In this document: in pieces, positions 23,005 through 31,328 of the stretch
How positions within the stretch are numbered: position 1 is the stretch's first letter
How the letters are laid out: every line of letters starts with the position of its first letter
DNA from: Actinoplanes sichuanensis
Lineage (GTDB): Bacteria; Actinomycetota; Actinomycetes; Mycobacteriales; Micromonosporaceae
Length of the DNA stretch: 64,000 nt
NCBI RefSeq assembly: GCF_033097365.1
Contig: NZ_AP028461.1
Coordinates: 7,998,001 to 8,062,000 of the forward strand
Reading direction: 5' to 3'
The notes under the pieces: generated by a model
What the model was told of the DNA's origin: nothing
Seen by the model: the letters and a program-made list of their open reading frames with translations, nothing else
Database searches by the model: none
Translations under genes and position numbers: made by a program

Positions 23005-23020
23005 ACTTGATACTTCAAGT
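23005..23020. promoter_or_regulatory. Palindrome before ribA, candidate MarR-type operator
   Basis: ACTTGATACTTCAAGT is a perfect inverted repeat with 6-bp arms and a 4-bp centre. It lies 15 bases upstream of the ribA start, where a bound repressor would cover the promoter or leader. The TTGA-N-TCAA layout resembles MarR-family sites; that assignment is inference. Confidence 0.5.
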
Positions 23021-23108
23021 ACGGATCGACCGTACGCGGCGGTTCATGAGGTGGCCACGGTTGCCGATGGGTCGCCGATCACATCCCGATTTGCCGGAAT
23101 ACGCACGC

Positions 23109-24017
23109 TCAAGCCAGAGTGGCCGGATCGGTGTTGGCACCGCAGAGCAGAACGACCACCCGCTCCCCCGGCGCGGGGCGATATGCGCCGCCGAGCAGGG
23201 CGGCGTAGGCGGCGGCGGTGCCGTGCTCGACGACGATCCGGTATTCGTCCCACAGCCGGCGGCGGGCCTCGATGATCGCGGAGTCGTCGACGAGGACGGA
23301 GTCGATCCCGGAGGCAACCGCCAGGCCAAATCCGACATTTCCAATTCGTCGGGCACCGAGCGAATCCGCCGCGATACCGGAAACCGGGACATCGACCGGC
23401 TCGCCGGCCTCCAAGGCGGCGTGCAGGGCGCGACAGCCCGGCGGCTCAACGCCCACTATCCGGACATTTTCGGAAAGTCCGGCTAGCACGCCGCCCAGCA
23501 GGCCGCCGCCGCCGACCGCCACCAGGACGGTGTCGAACCCGCCCGGCAGCTGGGACAGCAGCTCCAGCCCGACGGTCCCGTTCCCCGCCACCATCTCCGG
23601 GTCGTCATAGGCGTGACAGAACAGCGCCCCGGTCTCCGCCGCCCGGACCACGGCGGCGGCGTACGCCTCCGCGTACTCCCGACCCTCCTGCACCACCCGC
23701 GCACCGAGCTTACCGAGCTTCGCCACCTTGACCGCGGGCGCCGTGACCGGCACGTACACCTCGGCCGGGTAGCCCAGCTCGCGGGCCGCGTAGGCGGCGG
23801 CCAGTCCGGCGTTCCCCCCGGAGGCGGCGATCACGCCCGCCTCGGACACCGGCCCGGCGAGGATCCGGTTCATCATGCCGCGGGTCTTGAACGAGCCCGC
23901 ATGCTGCAGGAACTCCAGCTTGAACCACAGATCCGGCCCGGCGGCGAGCACCGGAGTACGCCGGATCCGCCCGTCGATACGCTTCGCCGCCGCCCGCACG
24001 TCTGCCAGGTCCACCAC
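23109..24017 (-). CDS. Serine/threonine dehydratase-like PLP enzyme
   Basis: 302-residue fold-type II PLP enzyme (threonine ammonia-lyase / serine racemase group). The Schiff-base lysine is Lys44 in AGSFKTRG, substrate-binding ASGGNAGLAAAYAA follows, and the phosphate-binding glycine loop is AVGGGGLLGGVLAG. The usual serine is replaced (AGSFKTRG, with SGGNAG instead of SSGNHAQ), so the substrate may differ from threonine. No C-terminal ACT domain. GTG start nine bases after the stop of the GAPDH-like gene, so the two are probably one operon. Confidence 0.85.
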   Translation of the reverse strand: MVDLADVRAAAKRIDGRIRRTPVLAAGPDLWFKLEFLQHAGSFKTRGMMNRILAGPVSEAGVIAASGGNAGLAAAYAARELGYPAEVYVPVTAPAVKVAKLGKLGARVVQEGREYAEAYAAAVVRAAETGALFCHAYDDPEMVAGNGTVGLELLSQLPGGFDTVLVAVGGGGLLGGVLAGLSENVRIVGVEPPGCRALHAALEAGEPVDVPVSGIAADSLGARRIGNVGFGLAVASGIDSVLVDDSAIIEARRRLWDEYRIVVEHGTAAAYAALLGGAYRPAPGERVVVLLCGANTDPATLA

Positions 24018-24026
24018 GTCGCCAGC

Positions 24027-25085
24027 CTAGGCGACGCTCCAGGAGACCCGGCTGGAGCCGACCGGTAAACGTTCGCCGACCAGGCGCGCCAGGTCCAGTA
24101 ATCGGTTGGAGAAGCCCCACTCGTTGTCGAACCAGCCGCGCACCTTCACCCCGCCGTCCGCGGTGGTCTGCGTGCCGGACGGGTCGAACAGGCACGACGC
24201 CGAGTTGTTCTTGACGTCGATGGAGACGGTCGGGTCCGGGTCGTAGGCGAGGATGCCGCGCAGCGGGCCGGCGGCGGCCTCGGCCATCGCCCGATTCACC
24301 TCCTCGGCGGTCACCGGGCGCCCGGCCTGCCCGGACAGTTCCGCGAGCGAACCGACCGGGGTGGGTACGCAGTAGTAGCTGTAGCGCATCTCGCCGATCT
24401 CCGGCAGCGCCACCCGTACCAGGTCACCGACCACGTAGTTGTGCGGGATGATGCTGTCCCCGCCGGCCCGACCGAGGCGCGGATCGTCCCGGGAGTTGCC
24501 GACCGCCGAGTCCTGGACCCGCTGCCAGCCCTGACTGGCCAGGATGACCGAGGTGTTGACCGCGCTCAGCCCGAACCTGTCGAGCAGCACCTTGGCCATC
24601 ACGGTCAACGCGTTCACCCCGCAGGAGGCGGGCGAGACGACGTCGTGGCCGACCGGGTCGTAACTCTGGTGGTTGGCCCCGAAGACCAGGAACGCGTCCG
24701 GGTCGTCGGCGGAGGCACTGATCACCACCTTGCGGGCCCCACCGTGGGTGATGTGGTTGCGGGCGGTGGTCCCGGCCCGGAACCGGCCGGTGGCCTCGAT
24801 GACCACGTCGACCCCGTGGTCGGCCCAGGGAATACGTTCCGGCCGTTCGTGATGGAACACCCGGATGGCGTGGTCGTTCACCACCAGATAGTCACCGCGT
24901 GCGGTGACCGTGCCGGGGAACGACCCCCGGATGCTGTCGCGTCGGAGGCCGTAGGCCAGCTTCTCCGTCGACGCGATGTCGTTGACCGCGGCGATCTCCA
25001 CACCCGGGTTCGGCACGGAGGCCACGATCCGGGTCAAACTTCGGCCGATCCGACCAAGTCCATTGATCCCGATCGTGACAGTCAT
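24027..25085 (-). CDS. Divergent glyceraldehyde-3-phosphate dehydrogenase homologue
   Basis: 352-residue protein with the whole GAPDH fold: NAD-binding IGINGLGRIGRSL, then NDI in place of the usual ND-L, and the C-terminal VKVRGWFDNEWGFSNRLLDL. The active-site block is altered. The expected SCTTNC reads SCGVNA, keeping Cys155. The segment aligning with TTVHAYT reads TSVILAS, so the general-base histidine is an isoleucine (181). The phosphate-site RVPTPNVS is CVPTPVGS. It is therefore not the housekeeping enzyme; it may use another aldehyde or be non-catalytic. Start 25085 has GAGGAG seven bases upstream. Its predicted promoter holds a palindrome. Confidence 0.82.
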   Translation of the reverse strand: MTVTIGINGLGRIGRSLTRIVASVPNPGVEIAAVNDIASTEKLAYGLRRDSIRGSFPGTVTARGDYLVVNDHAIRVFHHERPERIPWADHGVDVVIEATGRFRAGTTARNHITHGGARKVVISASADDPDAFLVFGANHQSYDPVGHDVVSPASCGVNALTVMAKVLLDRFGLSAVNTSVILASQGWQRVQDSAVGNSRDDPRLGRAGGDSIIPHNYVVGDLVRVALPEIGEMRYSYYCVPTPVGSLAELSGQAGRPVTAEEVNRAMAEAAAGPLRGILAYDPDPTVSIDVKNNSASCLFDPSGTQTTADGGVKVRGWFDNEWGFSNRLLDLARLVGERLPVGSSRVSWSVA

Positions 25086-25178
25086 CGAGCGCTCCTCGAT
25101 TTGTGATGCTTTGGCAGCATTCCCCCGTGACTTGGCCTCCCCCGTTCCCACAAGGGTCCACCCGCAGTCACGACACCG

Positions 25179-25208
25179 ACACTATGAGTTGTGCAAGTTG
25201 CACGTCAA
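25179..25208 (-). promoter_or_regulatory. Promoter of GAPDH-like gene with operator in spacer
   Basis: On the minus strand TTGACG (25203-25208) and TAGTGT (25179-25184) are spaced 18 bases, close to a sigma-70-type promoter. The spacer is occupied by the palindrome GTGCAAGTTGCAC (25191-25203). The expected transcript start gives a leader of roughly 85-90 bases to the GAPDH-like start. The same 11-bp core occurs at 37691-37701. Confidence 0.55.
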
Positions 25209-25292
25209 CGGACGACATTCTCACACCACGCCATCGATGGACTACGCAAACCCCATCGAGCACTGTGGAGCCCGGTCCGGCATGCTGGGAAC

Positions 25293-25709
25293 GTGCCCGT
25301 ACTCGTCTCCCACTCGCCGGCCGACGAACCCTGGGCACAATGGATCTCCGTCTCGCTCCGCGCGGCCGGCCACGAGGTGCGCCTCGACCCCGCCGACCGG
25401 GCCTTCGCCGTCCGACTTACCGAGGGACGTTTCAGCAGCACCGGGCCGGTTCTGGTGCTGCTCTCGGCCGAGCATCGCGGCACGCCCGGCGACTGGGCCC
25501 TCCTCGCCGCGGCGTCCACACTCGTCGGCCGTCTCGTCGCCCTGCGCCTCGACGCCACCGAGGCGCCACGCGCCCTGCGCGCCATCCCCTGCCGCAGCCT
25601 CCACGGCCTCGACGAGGAGGACGCCCTCGAACTCGTCCTGGCCGTCGCCGGCGGGCTCCGCCGGGAAAAACTCCGGACGAGAGGTTTGCCCGCCGGTTCC
25701 CGGTGGTAA
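25293..25709 (+). CDS. Small TIR-domain protein
   Basis: 138-residue protein almost entirely made of a TIR-like fold: first strand and loop VPVLVSHSPADEPWAQWISV, helix A to strand B SLRAAGHEVRLD, and strand D GPVLVLLSAEHRGTPGDWALLAA. GTG 25293 was chosen because homologous sequence begins there. Bacterial TIR domains often hydrolyse NAD+ or bind NAD-derived signals. The catalytic glutamate normally in the middle of the domain is not clear here, so activity is uncertain. It is divergent from the GAPDH-like gene, across the promoter with the palindrome. No effector or sensor domain is fused. Confidence 0.65.
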   Translation: MPVLVSHSPADEPWAQWISVSLRAAGHEVRLDPADRAFAVRLTEGRFSSTGPVLVLLSAEHRGTPGDWALLAAASTLVGRLVALRLDATEAPRALRAIPCRSLHGLDEEDALELVLAVAGGLRREKLRTRGLPAGSRW

Positions 25710-26107
25710 GCGGTCGGCCTTCCGAGCAGACCCCCGCAGCGGTACGCCGTAAGCACCCGCTCGTCCGACCGGCTGCGTCCCGGCAGCCCACACCCGACGA
25801 TCATCCGCAGTCCGATCAGGACCATGACCCGCACCCGGTAAGCGCCATCGACACCGGGTTCCCCCGAAGACCACTCTCCCCGGGACCGGCTGGCGACCGG
25901 CCCGGCCGCCGGGTCCGGTGGCGGCCCGGCACGGCCGCTCCCGGACCCGGCGGCTCCCACTCGCGCGACGACCCACGGCCGGGATCACGCCAGACCCCAA
26001 CCCACACGGTGACCTACAGTCCGAAACGCGCCACACCCACCCGACGCACACCCAACCCGCGCGCGTAACCACGGGCCGAAACTCGCCGCCGGTCGAGGCG
26101 GGTCGGG
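25710..26107. other. Intergenic, no gene seen
   Basis: 398 bases between the TIR gene and the convergent TauE/SafE gene. Open frames here have no ribosome-binding site and a C-biased composition. The only structure seen is the compound hairpin at 25905-25954. Confidence 0.45.
25905..25954. terminator. Compound hairpin
   Basis: Perfect 14-bp inverted repeat (25905-25918 with 25941-25954), whose loop holds a second 6-bp stem (25921-25926 with 25933-25938). It lies between convergent genes and could stop transcription from either side. No T-run. Confidence 0.5.
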
Positions 26108-26875
26108 TCAGGGGAGGGCGGCTCGGTAGAAGAGCAGAAGGCCGATCGTGGTGCCGAAGGTGACGATCACATACTTGAGGACCCGCTGGGACAGGCGCCG
26201 GGCAAGACGCGCTCCGACGTACCCTCCGATGATCGTGGCCGGAGCGAGCGTCGCCGCGGCAGCCCAGTCGACCCGCGCGAACGCCGCGAAGACCAGCAGC
26301 GTCACCAGGCCGACCGTGGCCGACAGGACGTTCTTGAGCGCGTTGATCCGCTTCAGCGGCTCGTCGATGATCAGCGCGAGGGCGGCCACGTACATGACCC
26401 CGAGCGCCGCCCCGAAATAGCCGCCGTAGATCGCCCCGGCGAACACCACACACCGCAACGTCACCGCGGCCCGGCGCGGCGACATGCTCCGCGGATGCCC
26501 GACCAGCGCCCGTAGCCGCTCCTGGAACGCCAGCGTCGCCGCCGCCCCCAGCACCAGGAACGGCACGATCACCTCGAACGCCCGAGCCGGCGTGAGCAAC
26601 AGCAGCGCACAGCCCACCGCCGAACCGGCCACCGCCGCCGGAACCGTCGCCCGCACCCGCTGCCGTTGCCCGGCGAGATCGGCCCGGCTCCCGGCGACAC
26701 TCGACACATATCCCGGGAACACCGAGACCGAATTGGTGACGTTCGCGTCGACCGACGGCAGTCCGATAGCGATCAGGCTGGGGAACGTGATCAGCGACCC
26801 GCCACCGGCGATCGCGTTCATCGCCCCGGCCGCGATCCCGGCCACCACCAGCAGCAAGATCTCCGTGACATCCAT
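26108..26875 (-). CDS. TauE/SafE family permease
   Basis: 255-residue membrane protein with about seven to eight hydrophobic segments. The N-terminal repeat LVVAGIAAGAMNAIAGGGSLITFPSLIAIGLP and the second half FAGAIYGGYFGAALGVMYVAAL are the paired TauE/SafE signature. The family exports or imports small organosulfur or organic anions such as sulfite or sulfoacetate. The actual substrate is not indicated. ATG 26875 begins the family sequence; the frame stays open 17 codons upstream with basic, non-family residues. Confidence 0.85.
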   Translation of the reverse strand: MDVTEILLLVVAGIAAGAMNAIAGGGSLITFPSLIAIGLPSVDANVTNSVSVFPGYVSSVAGSRADLAGQRQRVRATVPAAVAGSAVGCALLLLTPARAFEVIVPFLVLGAAATLAFQERLRALVGHPRSMSPRRAAVTLRCVVFAGAIYGGYFGAALGVMYVAALALIIDEPLKRINALKNVLSATVGLVTLLVFAAFARVDWAAAATLAPATIIGGYVGARLARRLSQRVLKYVIVTFGTTIGLLLFYRAALP

Positions 26876-27018
26876 GGTGCAGCCGACCCTACGGCCATCC
26901 CGACCCACCGGCCCGGTGATCTTCACCCCTTCGGCCGGTCACCAGAGTTGCCGAACGGGCGCGGACACAGCTCCCACGACCAGCCGGACCCGGCACCGCG
27001 CCGAGGCGGGCGGCGAGA

Positions 27019-27062
27019 GCGGATCGGGCGGCACGAGAGGCGGATCGGGCGGCACGTAAGAT
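27019..27062 (+). promoter_or_regulatory. Upstream repeat and -10 box of rnpB
   Basis: TAAGAT at 27057-27062 is a good -10 hexamer 11 bases before the expected 5' end of RNase P RNA. No clear -35 is seen. Two identical 17-bp direct repeats (27019-27035, 27040-27056) stand immediately upstream, 21 bases apart, that is on the same helix face. Confidence 0.45.
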
Positions 27063-27073
27063 TGCGACGCGAC

Positions 27074-27488
27074 GGACGAGTCGGCTGGGCGGCCGCGTCG
27101 GCATCCTCTGGGTGCCGCCGAGGAACGTCCGGACTCCGCAGAGCAGGGTGGTTGTTAACGGCAACCCGGGGCGACCCGCGGGAAAGTGCCACAGAAAACA
27201 GACCGCCGGCGGCGTACCACGTACGACGCCGGTAAGGGTGAAACGGTGAGGTAAGAGCTCACCAGCACCCCGGGTGACCGGGGTGGCTCGGTAAACCCCA
27301 CCCGGAGCAAGGCCAAGCAAGGCCCGAGCCGCGAGGCGAAGGCCGGCGCAGGCGTTCGAGGGCTGCTCGCCCGAGCCTGCGGGTAGGCTGCTCGAGCCTG
27401 CCGGCAACGGCAGGCCTAGATGGATGGCCGCCACCGGAGACCACGGTCTCCGGCCACAGAATCCGGCGTACAGGCCGGCTCGTCCGCC
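27074..27488 (+). ncRNA. rnpB: RNase P RNA (type A)
   Basis: Catalytic RNA that removes 5' leaders from pre-tRNAs. Conserved core segments are recognisable in order: GAGGAACGTCCGGACTCC (27118 on), GCCACAGAAAACAGACCGCC, GGTAAGGGTGAAACGGTG, GGTAAACCCCA, the P15-type GGGCTGCTCGCCCGAG, and TAGATGGATGGCCG with CAGAATCCGGCGTACAGGCC near the 3' end. The ends GGACGAGTCGGC (27074) and GCCGGCTCGTCC (27474-27485) pair as helix P1, which fixes the boundaries to within a few bases. Confidence 0.96.
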
Positions 27489-27535
27489 GCCCTGTGCTTT
27501 TCGGCCGCTGGTCAGGCCGCTCGTTCGGCCGCTGG

Positions 27536-28264
27536 TCAGACCGCTCGGTGCGCGCCCACCGGCTCCTCCAGTCCGGCTCGGCCGCCCCTGAGGAAGCGGT
27601 CCAGTTCAGCCTGGTCCAGGGCCTCCCGGTCGGCTCGGGCCTTGGCTCGTTCGGCTGCTCGGGCGGCTCGGGCGCGGGCTGCCTCCTCGGCTGCCTTGGC
27701 GGCGGCGGAGGCGGCCTCCTGCTTGGCGCGGCGGGTGGCGGCGGCCTTCGCGGCGCGGGCCTTGGCGACCTCGGGGTCGAGTTTGCGGTTCGGATTGACC
27801 TCGGTGATCACGGCCACCTCGCGGGCCTCGATGGCGGCGAAGTCGGGGCGGATCTTGGCGGCTACCCATTCGACACCGGCCACCAGGCCCACCACCAGGG
27901 CGAAGATCATCCGGAGGCCGAGTGGGCCGGGGGCGGCGAAGTTCACCGCGGCCGAGATGACCACGACGACCGCGAGGATCTTCATCGCGGCGCGTTTGGC
28001 GTCGGCGGCCATGCCCGCGGTGTGTGCGATGGTCAGCATGGAGAGCATCGCCAGGTCGAAGACCGCGGGGACGATCCAGGCGAACATTCCGGCACCCAGC
28101 GTGGCCAGGTAGTGGGCCTGGTGCAGGTAGCTGGCGGCCAGCGCGCCGATCAGGATCAGGTTGTTGGCACGTTTGATGGTCCGGATGGCGCGGAGCATGC
28201 CGGGCACGGCGCCCTTGGCGTACTCGGTGGCGAACTGCTGCGTCAGGGTGGTCTGGGTGGCCAC
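27536..28264 (-). CDS. Four-helix membrane protein (DUF2637-like)
   Basis: 242-residue protein. Four hydrophobic segments lie at about residues 35-53, 60-85, 93-110 and 116-135, with FAWIVPAVFDLAMLSMLTIA resembling the DUF2637/SpdB-like core. A long Ala/Arg/Lys-rich, probably coiled-coil cytoplasmic tail follows (about 165-225). GTG 28264 was chosen because GGAGGAG lies six bases upstream. The frame continues upstream only because a 36-bp tandem array in the leader keeps phase. DUF2637 proteins occur on actinobacterial chromosomes and conjugative elements; function unknown. Confidence 0.72.
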   Translation of the reverse strand: MATQTTLTQQFATEYAKGAVPGMLRAIRTIKRANNLILIGALAASYLHQAHYLATLGAGMFAWIVPAVFDLAMLSMLTIAHTAGMAADAKRAAMKILAVVVVISAAVNFAAPGPLGLRMIFALVVGLVAGVEWVAAKIRPDFAAIEAREVAVITEVNPNRKLDPEVAKARAAKAAATRRAKQEAASAAAKAAEEAARARAARAAERAKARADREALDQAELDRFLRGGRAGLEEPVGAHRAV

Positions 28265-28290
28265 GCTGAGCTCCTCCACGGGGTCACGAG

Positions 28291-28500
28291 GCGGGTCGCA
28301 GAGCGAACCCGGAAGCGGGTCACGAAGCGGGTCGCAGAGCGAACCCGGAAGCGGGTCACGAAGCGGGTCGCAAAGCGAACCCGGAAGGGTCACGAGGCCG
28401 GTCGCAAAGCGAACCGGAAGCGGGTCACAGGCGGGTCGCAAAGCGAACCGGAAGCGGGTCACAGGCGGATCGCCAGGCGAACCCGGAAGCGGATCGCAAG
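28291..28500. repeat. Six-unit tandem repeat, 34-36 bp unit, in gene leader
   Basis: Units begin at 28291, 28327, 28363, 28397, 28431 and 28465; the first two are identical and the rest carry a few changes and 1-2 base deletions. Each unit contains GCGGGTCGCA and AAGCGGGTCAC. No spacers separate units, so this is not CRISPR. It fills most of the leader of the membrane protein gene read leftward. Confidence 0.88.
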
Positions 28501-28691
28501 GCGGGTCACGCCCGGGCGGCGCCAGACCCGACGCTACCGGAGCATCAGCCTCATCTGTGGCGAGTCGGACTAATACCTAAATTCGTCTCGCGTATGCCCT
28601 AACCCTCGCGGATCTCCGTACGCGCAAGACCCCGGCGTTGTGACTTTTGTGAGCAAGAATGACCGCCGGACTAGGGTGAACGGGGGTCGCG
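28501..28691. other. Divergent intergenic promoter zone
   Basis: Holds the end of the repeat array and an A/T-richer stretch (28565-28665) that should carry promoters for the two divergent genes. No confident hexamer pair is seen. Confidence 0.35.
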
Positions 28692-29678
28692 GTGTACGCG
28701 CTGGCTCGTACCGTGGCTGCGGTCGCCGGGATCGGCTGGGCCTGGACGGCCGATGAGCTCGAAGGGCTCGTGACCGCCGCGGGCTGGATCTACCGGATAC
28801 CCTCCGAAGGCACCGTGAGCTGCACGTTCGACGCCGTCCCGGGACGGGCGGGCGCGTTCCTGTTCGGCGCCGAGGTGACCGCCGTCTTCCTGAATCTGCG
28901 CGAATGGGACGCCGATCTGCGCGAGCGGGACGGCAAACCGCCCGAGCCGGACGGAAACCCGCCCGAGAGGATCGGCGATTCGCGCGAGCGGGACACCATT
29001 CGCGTGCCGGCCCGCCGGGACGGGTTCGTGGCCGCGATCGCCGAGGTGAGCGTGCAGTTGGGGCCACCGGTGATGCGGTGTCCGGGGCCGGATCCGAGCG
29101 TCGGCTGGCGGGTCGCGGCCGGAGTGCTGGAGATCGTCGACCGGCCGGGAGTGCTCGACCTGTGGCTGCGGCCCGCTCCGCGCCGCGTCCCCCATCCGCC
29201 GGTCCCGCCTGTGGACGGGGCTGTGGATTGGCCGGCGCTGGAGCTGGGCCTCGCGGCGGCCGCGGCGTCACTGCCGGCGGGCGCGAGCGTGCGACTGCTG
29301 GCGAGCGCCCGAAAAGACACGCGCGAAGACACACAAAGAGCCACACGAGCAGACGCCCGAAAAGACACGCGCGAAGACACGCAAAGAGCCACACGAGCAG
29401 ACGCCCAAAGAGATGCGCGAGAAGATTCGGGAACACCTGCGGCAGAGGATGCGGGGGTGCTCGCCGAGCTTTCGCAGACCGAGGACAGCCTGACGGTACG
29501 CGTGCGGGACGAGACGGAGACGATCGACTGGCCGGCGGCCGGTGACACGTACCGCAAGATCGCCGGAAGCCTGGTCATCGCCTTGCGTGCGGGCGTCGCG
29601 AAGCCGGCCGACCTGGTCTATCGCGCTGATCTGCCGGTGCCGTATCTCCCGCTGAGGCGGGAGATACGGCGAACCTGA
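28692..29678 (+). CDS. Hypothetical protein with internal 16-residue repeat
   Basis: 328-residue soluble protein, GTG start. The N-terminal block (GWAWTADELEGLVTAAGW, then GTVSCTFDA and AFLFGAEVTAVFLN) looks globular. A charged Arg/Asp/Glu-rich insert (about residues 73-100) and a second low-complexity block, an exact double repeat of ARKDTREDTQRATRAD (about 206-237), interrupt the fold. The last 70 residues again look globular. I do not recognise a family. The insert composition (A-rich codons such as AAA and ACA) differs from the surrounding gene. Confidence 0.65.
   Translation: MYALARTVAAVAGIGWAWTADELEGLVTAAGWIYRIPSEGTVSCTFDAVPGRAGAFLFGAEVTAVFLNLREWDADLRERDGKPPEPDGNPPERIGDSRERDTIRVPARRDGFVAAIAEVSVQLGPPVMRCPGPDPSVGWRVAAGVLEIVDRPGVLDLWLRPAPRRVPHPPVPPVDGAVDWPALELGLAAAAASLPAGASVRLLASARKDTREDTQRATRADARKDTREDTQRATRADAQRDAREDSGTPAAEDAGVLAELSQTEDSLTVRVRDETETIDWPAAGDTYRKIAGSLVIALRAGVAKPADLVYRADLPVPYLPLRREIRRT
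29307..29402. repeat. 48-bp tandem duplication in coding sequence
   Basis: Two 48-bp units (29307-29354, 29355-29402) differ at one base, and a degenerate partial third follows. Being a multiple of three, the duplication keeps frame and adds 16 residues per unit. Confidence 0.85.
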
Positions 29679-29681
29679 CCG

Positions 29682-31328
29682 TCAGGTGGACGAGACGTTG
29701 TCGACCGGCGTGGTGCGCTGCTGCGAGATCCGCTCGTCGCCCTCATCGGCGAAGTAGTCGTCGGCCTCGGTCCCGTCGACGCCTTCCGGGGTCTTGGCGG
29801 CCCGCAGCGCCAGCGTGACGATCACCGCGACGAGCGCGTTGACGATCACCGCGACGAACCCCACGTAGATCGTCTTCGTGCTGTCGAGACCGAATTCGGA
29901 CAGCGGGAAGGCCGATCCACCGAAGTGCTTGCGACCGGTTGCGGCATTCGGGATCTGCCACAGCATCCAGAAACCGAGGGCCATGCCGGCCGCCCATCCG
30001 GCGATCAGCGCACCCCGGTGCAGCCACCTGGTGTAGAGCCCGATCACCACGGCCGGCGCCGTCTGCAGGATGATCACGCCGCCGATCAGCTGGAGGTCGA
30101 TGGAGAACTGCGGGTCGAGGAAGACGATGCAGGCGACGGCGCCGATCTTCACCACCAACGAAGTGATCTTGGCGACATTGGCCTCCTGCGCGTGGGTGGC
30201 GTCCTTGCGCAGGTACTCCTTGTAGATGTTGCGGGTGAACAGGTTGGCCGCGGCGATCGACATGATCGCGGCCGGGACCAGGGCGCCGATGCCGATGGCG
30301 GCGAAGGCGACGCCGGTGAACCAGGCCGGGAACTGCTGGTCGAAGAGGACCGGCACGACCGTGTTGCTGTCGACGGTGCCGGGTTTGGCGCCGGGCAGCG
30401 GTTTGACCCCGGACGCGATGGCCATGTAGCCGAGCAGCGCGATCAGGCCGAGCAGCAGGCTGTACGCCGGGAGCGCGGACATGTTGCGCTTGATCACGTC
30501 CCGGTTCTTGCTGGCCAGCACCCCGGTGATGCTGTGCGGGTAGAGGAACAGCGCGAGCGCCGAGCCGAGGGCCAGGGTGAAGTACTGGACCTGGTTGTTG
30601 GCGTTGAGGGTGATGCCGTCGTTCGGTGCCGGGGACGCCTGGAACTTGGCGTCGGCGGCGTCGAAGATGGCGTTCCAGCCACCGAGCTTGTAGGGCAGGT
30701 AGATGATCGCCACCAGGATCACGATGTAGATCAGGGTGTCCTTGACGAAGGCGATCAGCGCGGGCGCCCGCAGCCCGGACTGGTAGGTGTAGGCGGCCAG
30801 GATCGCGAACGCCACGATGATCGGCAGATGTCTCGCGAGCGTGCTCTCCCCGGTGACGCCCATGGTCTTCAGAACGGCTTCGATGCCGATCAACTGCAGG
30901 GCGATGTACGGCATGGTGGCCACGATCCCGGTGATCGCGATGACGAGCGCGAGGGTCGGTGAATCGAACCTGGTGCGTACGAAGTCGGCCGGGGTGACGA
31001 ACCCGTGCCGGTGCGACACCGACCAGAGCCGGATCAGGATCAGGAAGAACAGCGGGTAGATGATCACCGTGTAGGGCACCGCGAAGAACCCGGCCGCGCC
31101 GGCGCCGAAGATCAGGGCGGGCACGGCGACGAAGGTGTACGCGGTGTACAGATCCCCACCGACCAGGAACCAGGTGATCCAGCCGCCGAAGCTGCGTCCG
31201 CCCAGTCCCCATTCGTCGAGATGGGCCATGTCCTTCGGCGCCCGCCACCGGGAGGCGACGAAGCCCATCCCGCTGACCAGCAGGAACAGGGCGGTGAAGA
31301 CGATGATCTCGGTCAAATGCTCACTCAT
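29682..31328 (-). CDS. Sodium:solute symporter (monocarboxylate permease-like)
   Basis: 548-residue member of the SSS family with about 13 membrane segments. Early segments GGRSFGGWITWFLVGGDLYTAYTFVAVPALIFG and the later FAAIGIGALVPAAIMSIAAANLFTRNIYKEYL are typical of acetate/pyruvate/lactate (MctC/MctP-like) uptake carriers. It would import short monocarboxylates with Na+ or H+. It overlaps the upstream DUF3311 gene by four bases; that small partner commonly accompanies this carrier subfamily. Confidence 0.9.
   Translation of the reverse strand: MSEHLTEIIVFTALFLLVSGMGFVASRWRAPKDMAHLDEWGLGGRSFGGWITWFLVGGDLYTAYTFVAVPALIFGAGAAGFFAVPYTVIIYPLFFLILIRLWSVSHRHGFVTPADFVRTRFDSPTLALVIAITGIVATMPYIALQLIGIEAVLKTMGVTGESTLARHLPIIVAFAILAAYTYQSGLRAPALIAFVKDTLIYIVILVAIIYLPYKLGGWNAIFDAADAKFQASPAPNDGITLNANNQVQYFTLALGSALALFLYPHSITGVLASKNRDVIKRNMSALPAYSLLLGLIALLGYMAIASGVKPLPGAKPGTVDSNTVVPVLFDQQFPAWFTGVAFAAIGIGALVPAAIMSIAAANLFTRNIYKEYLRKDATHAQEANVAKITSLVVKIGAVACIVFLDPQFSIDLQLIGGVIILQTAPAVVIGLYTRWLHRGALIAGWAAGMALGFWMLWQIPNAATGRKHFGGSAFPLSEFGLDSTKTIYVGFVAVIVNALVAVIVTLALRAAKTPEGVDGTEADDYFADEGDERISQQRTTPVDNVSST

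Noticed and set aside
25103..26068. 321-codon + strand frame across the TIR gene and the gap
   Set aside because: Different frame from the TIR domain and made of Arg/Pro runs.
28291..28500. Short CRISPR array
   Set aside because: Units are contiguous with no unique spacers and no cas gene is near.
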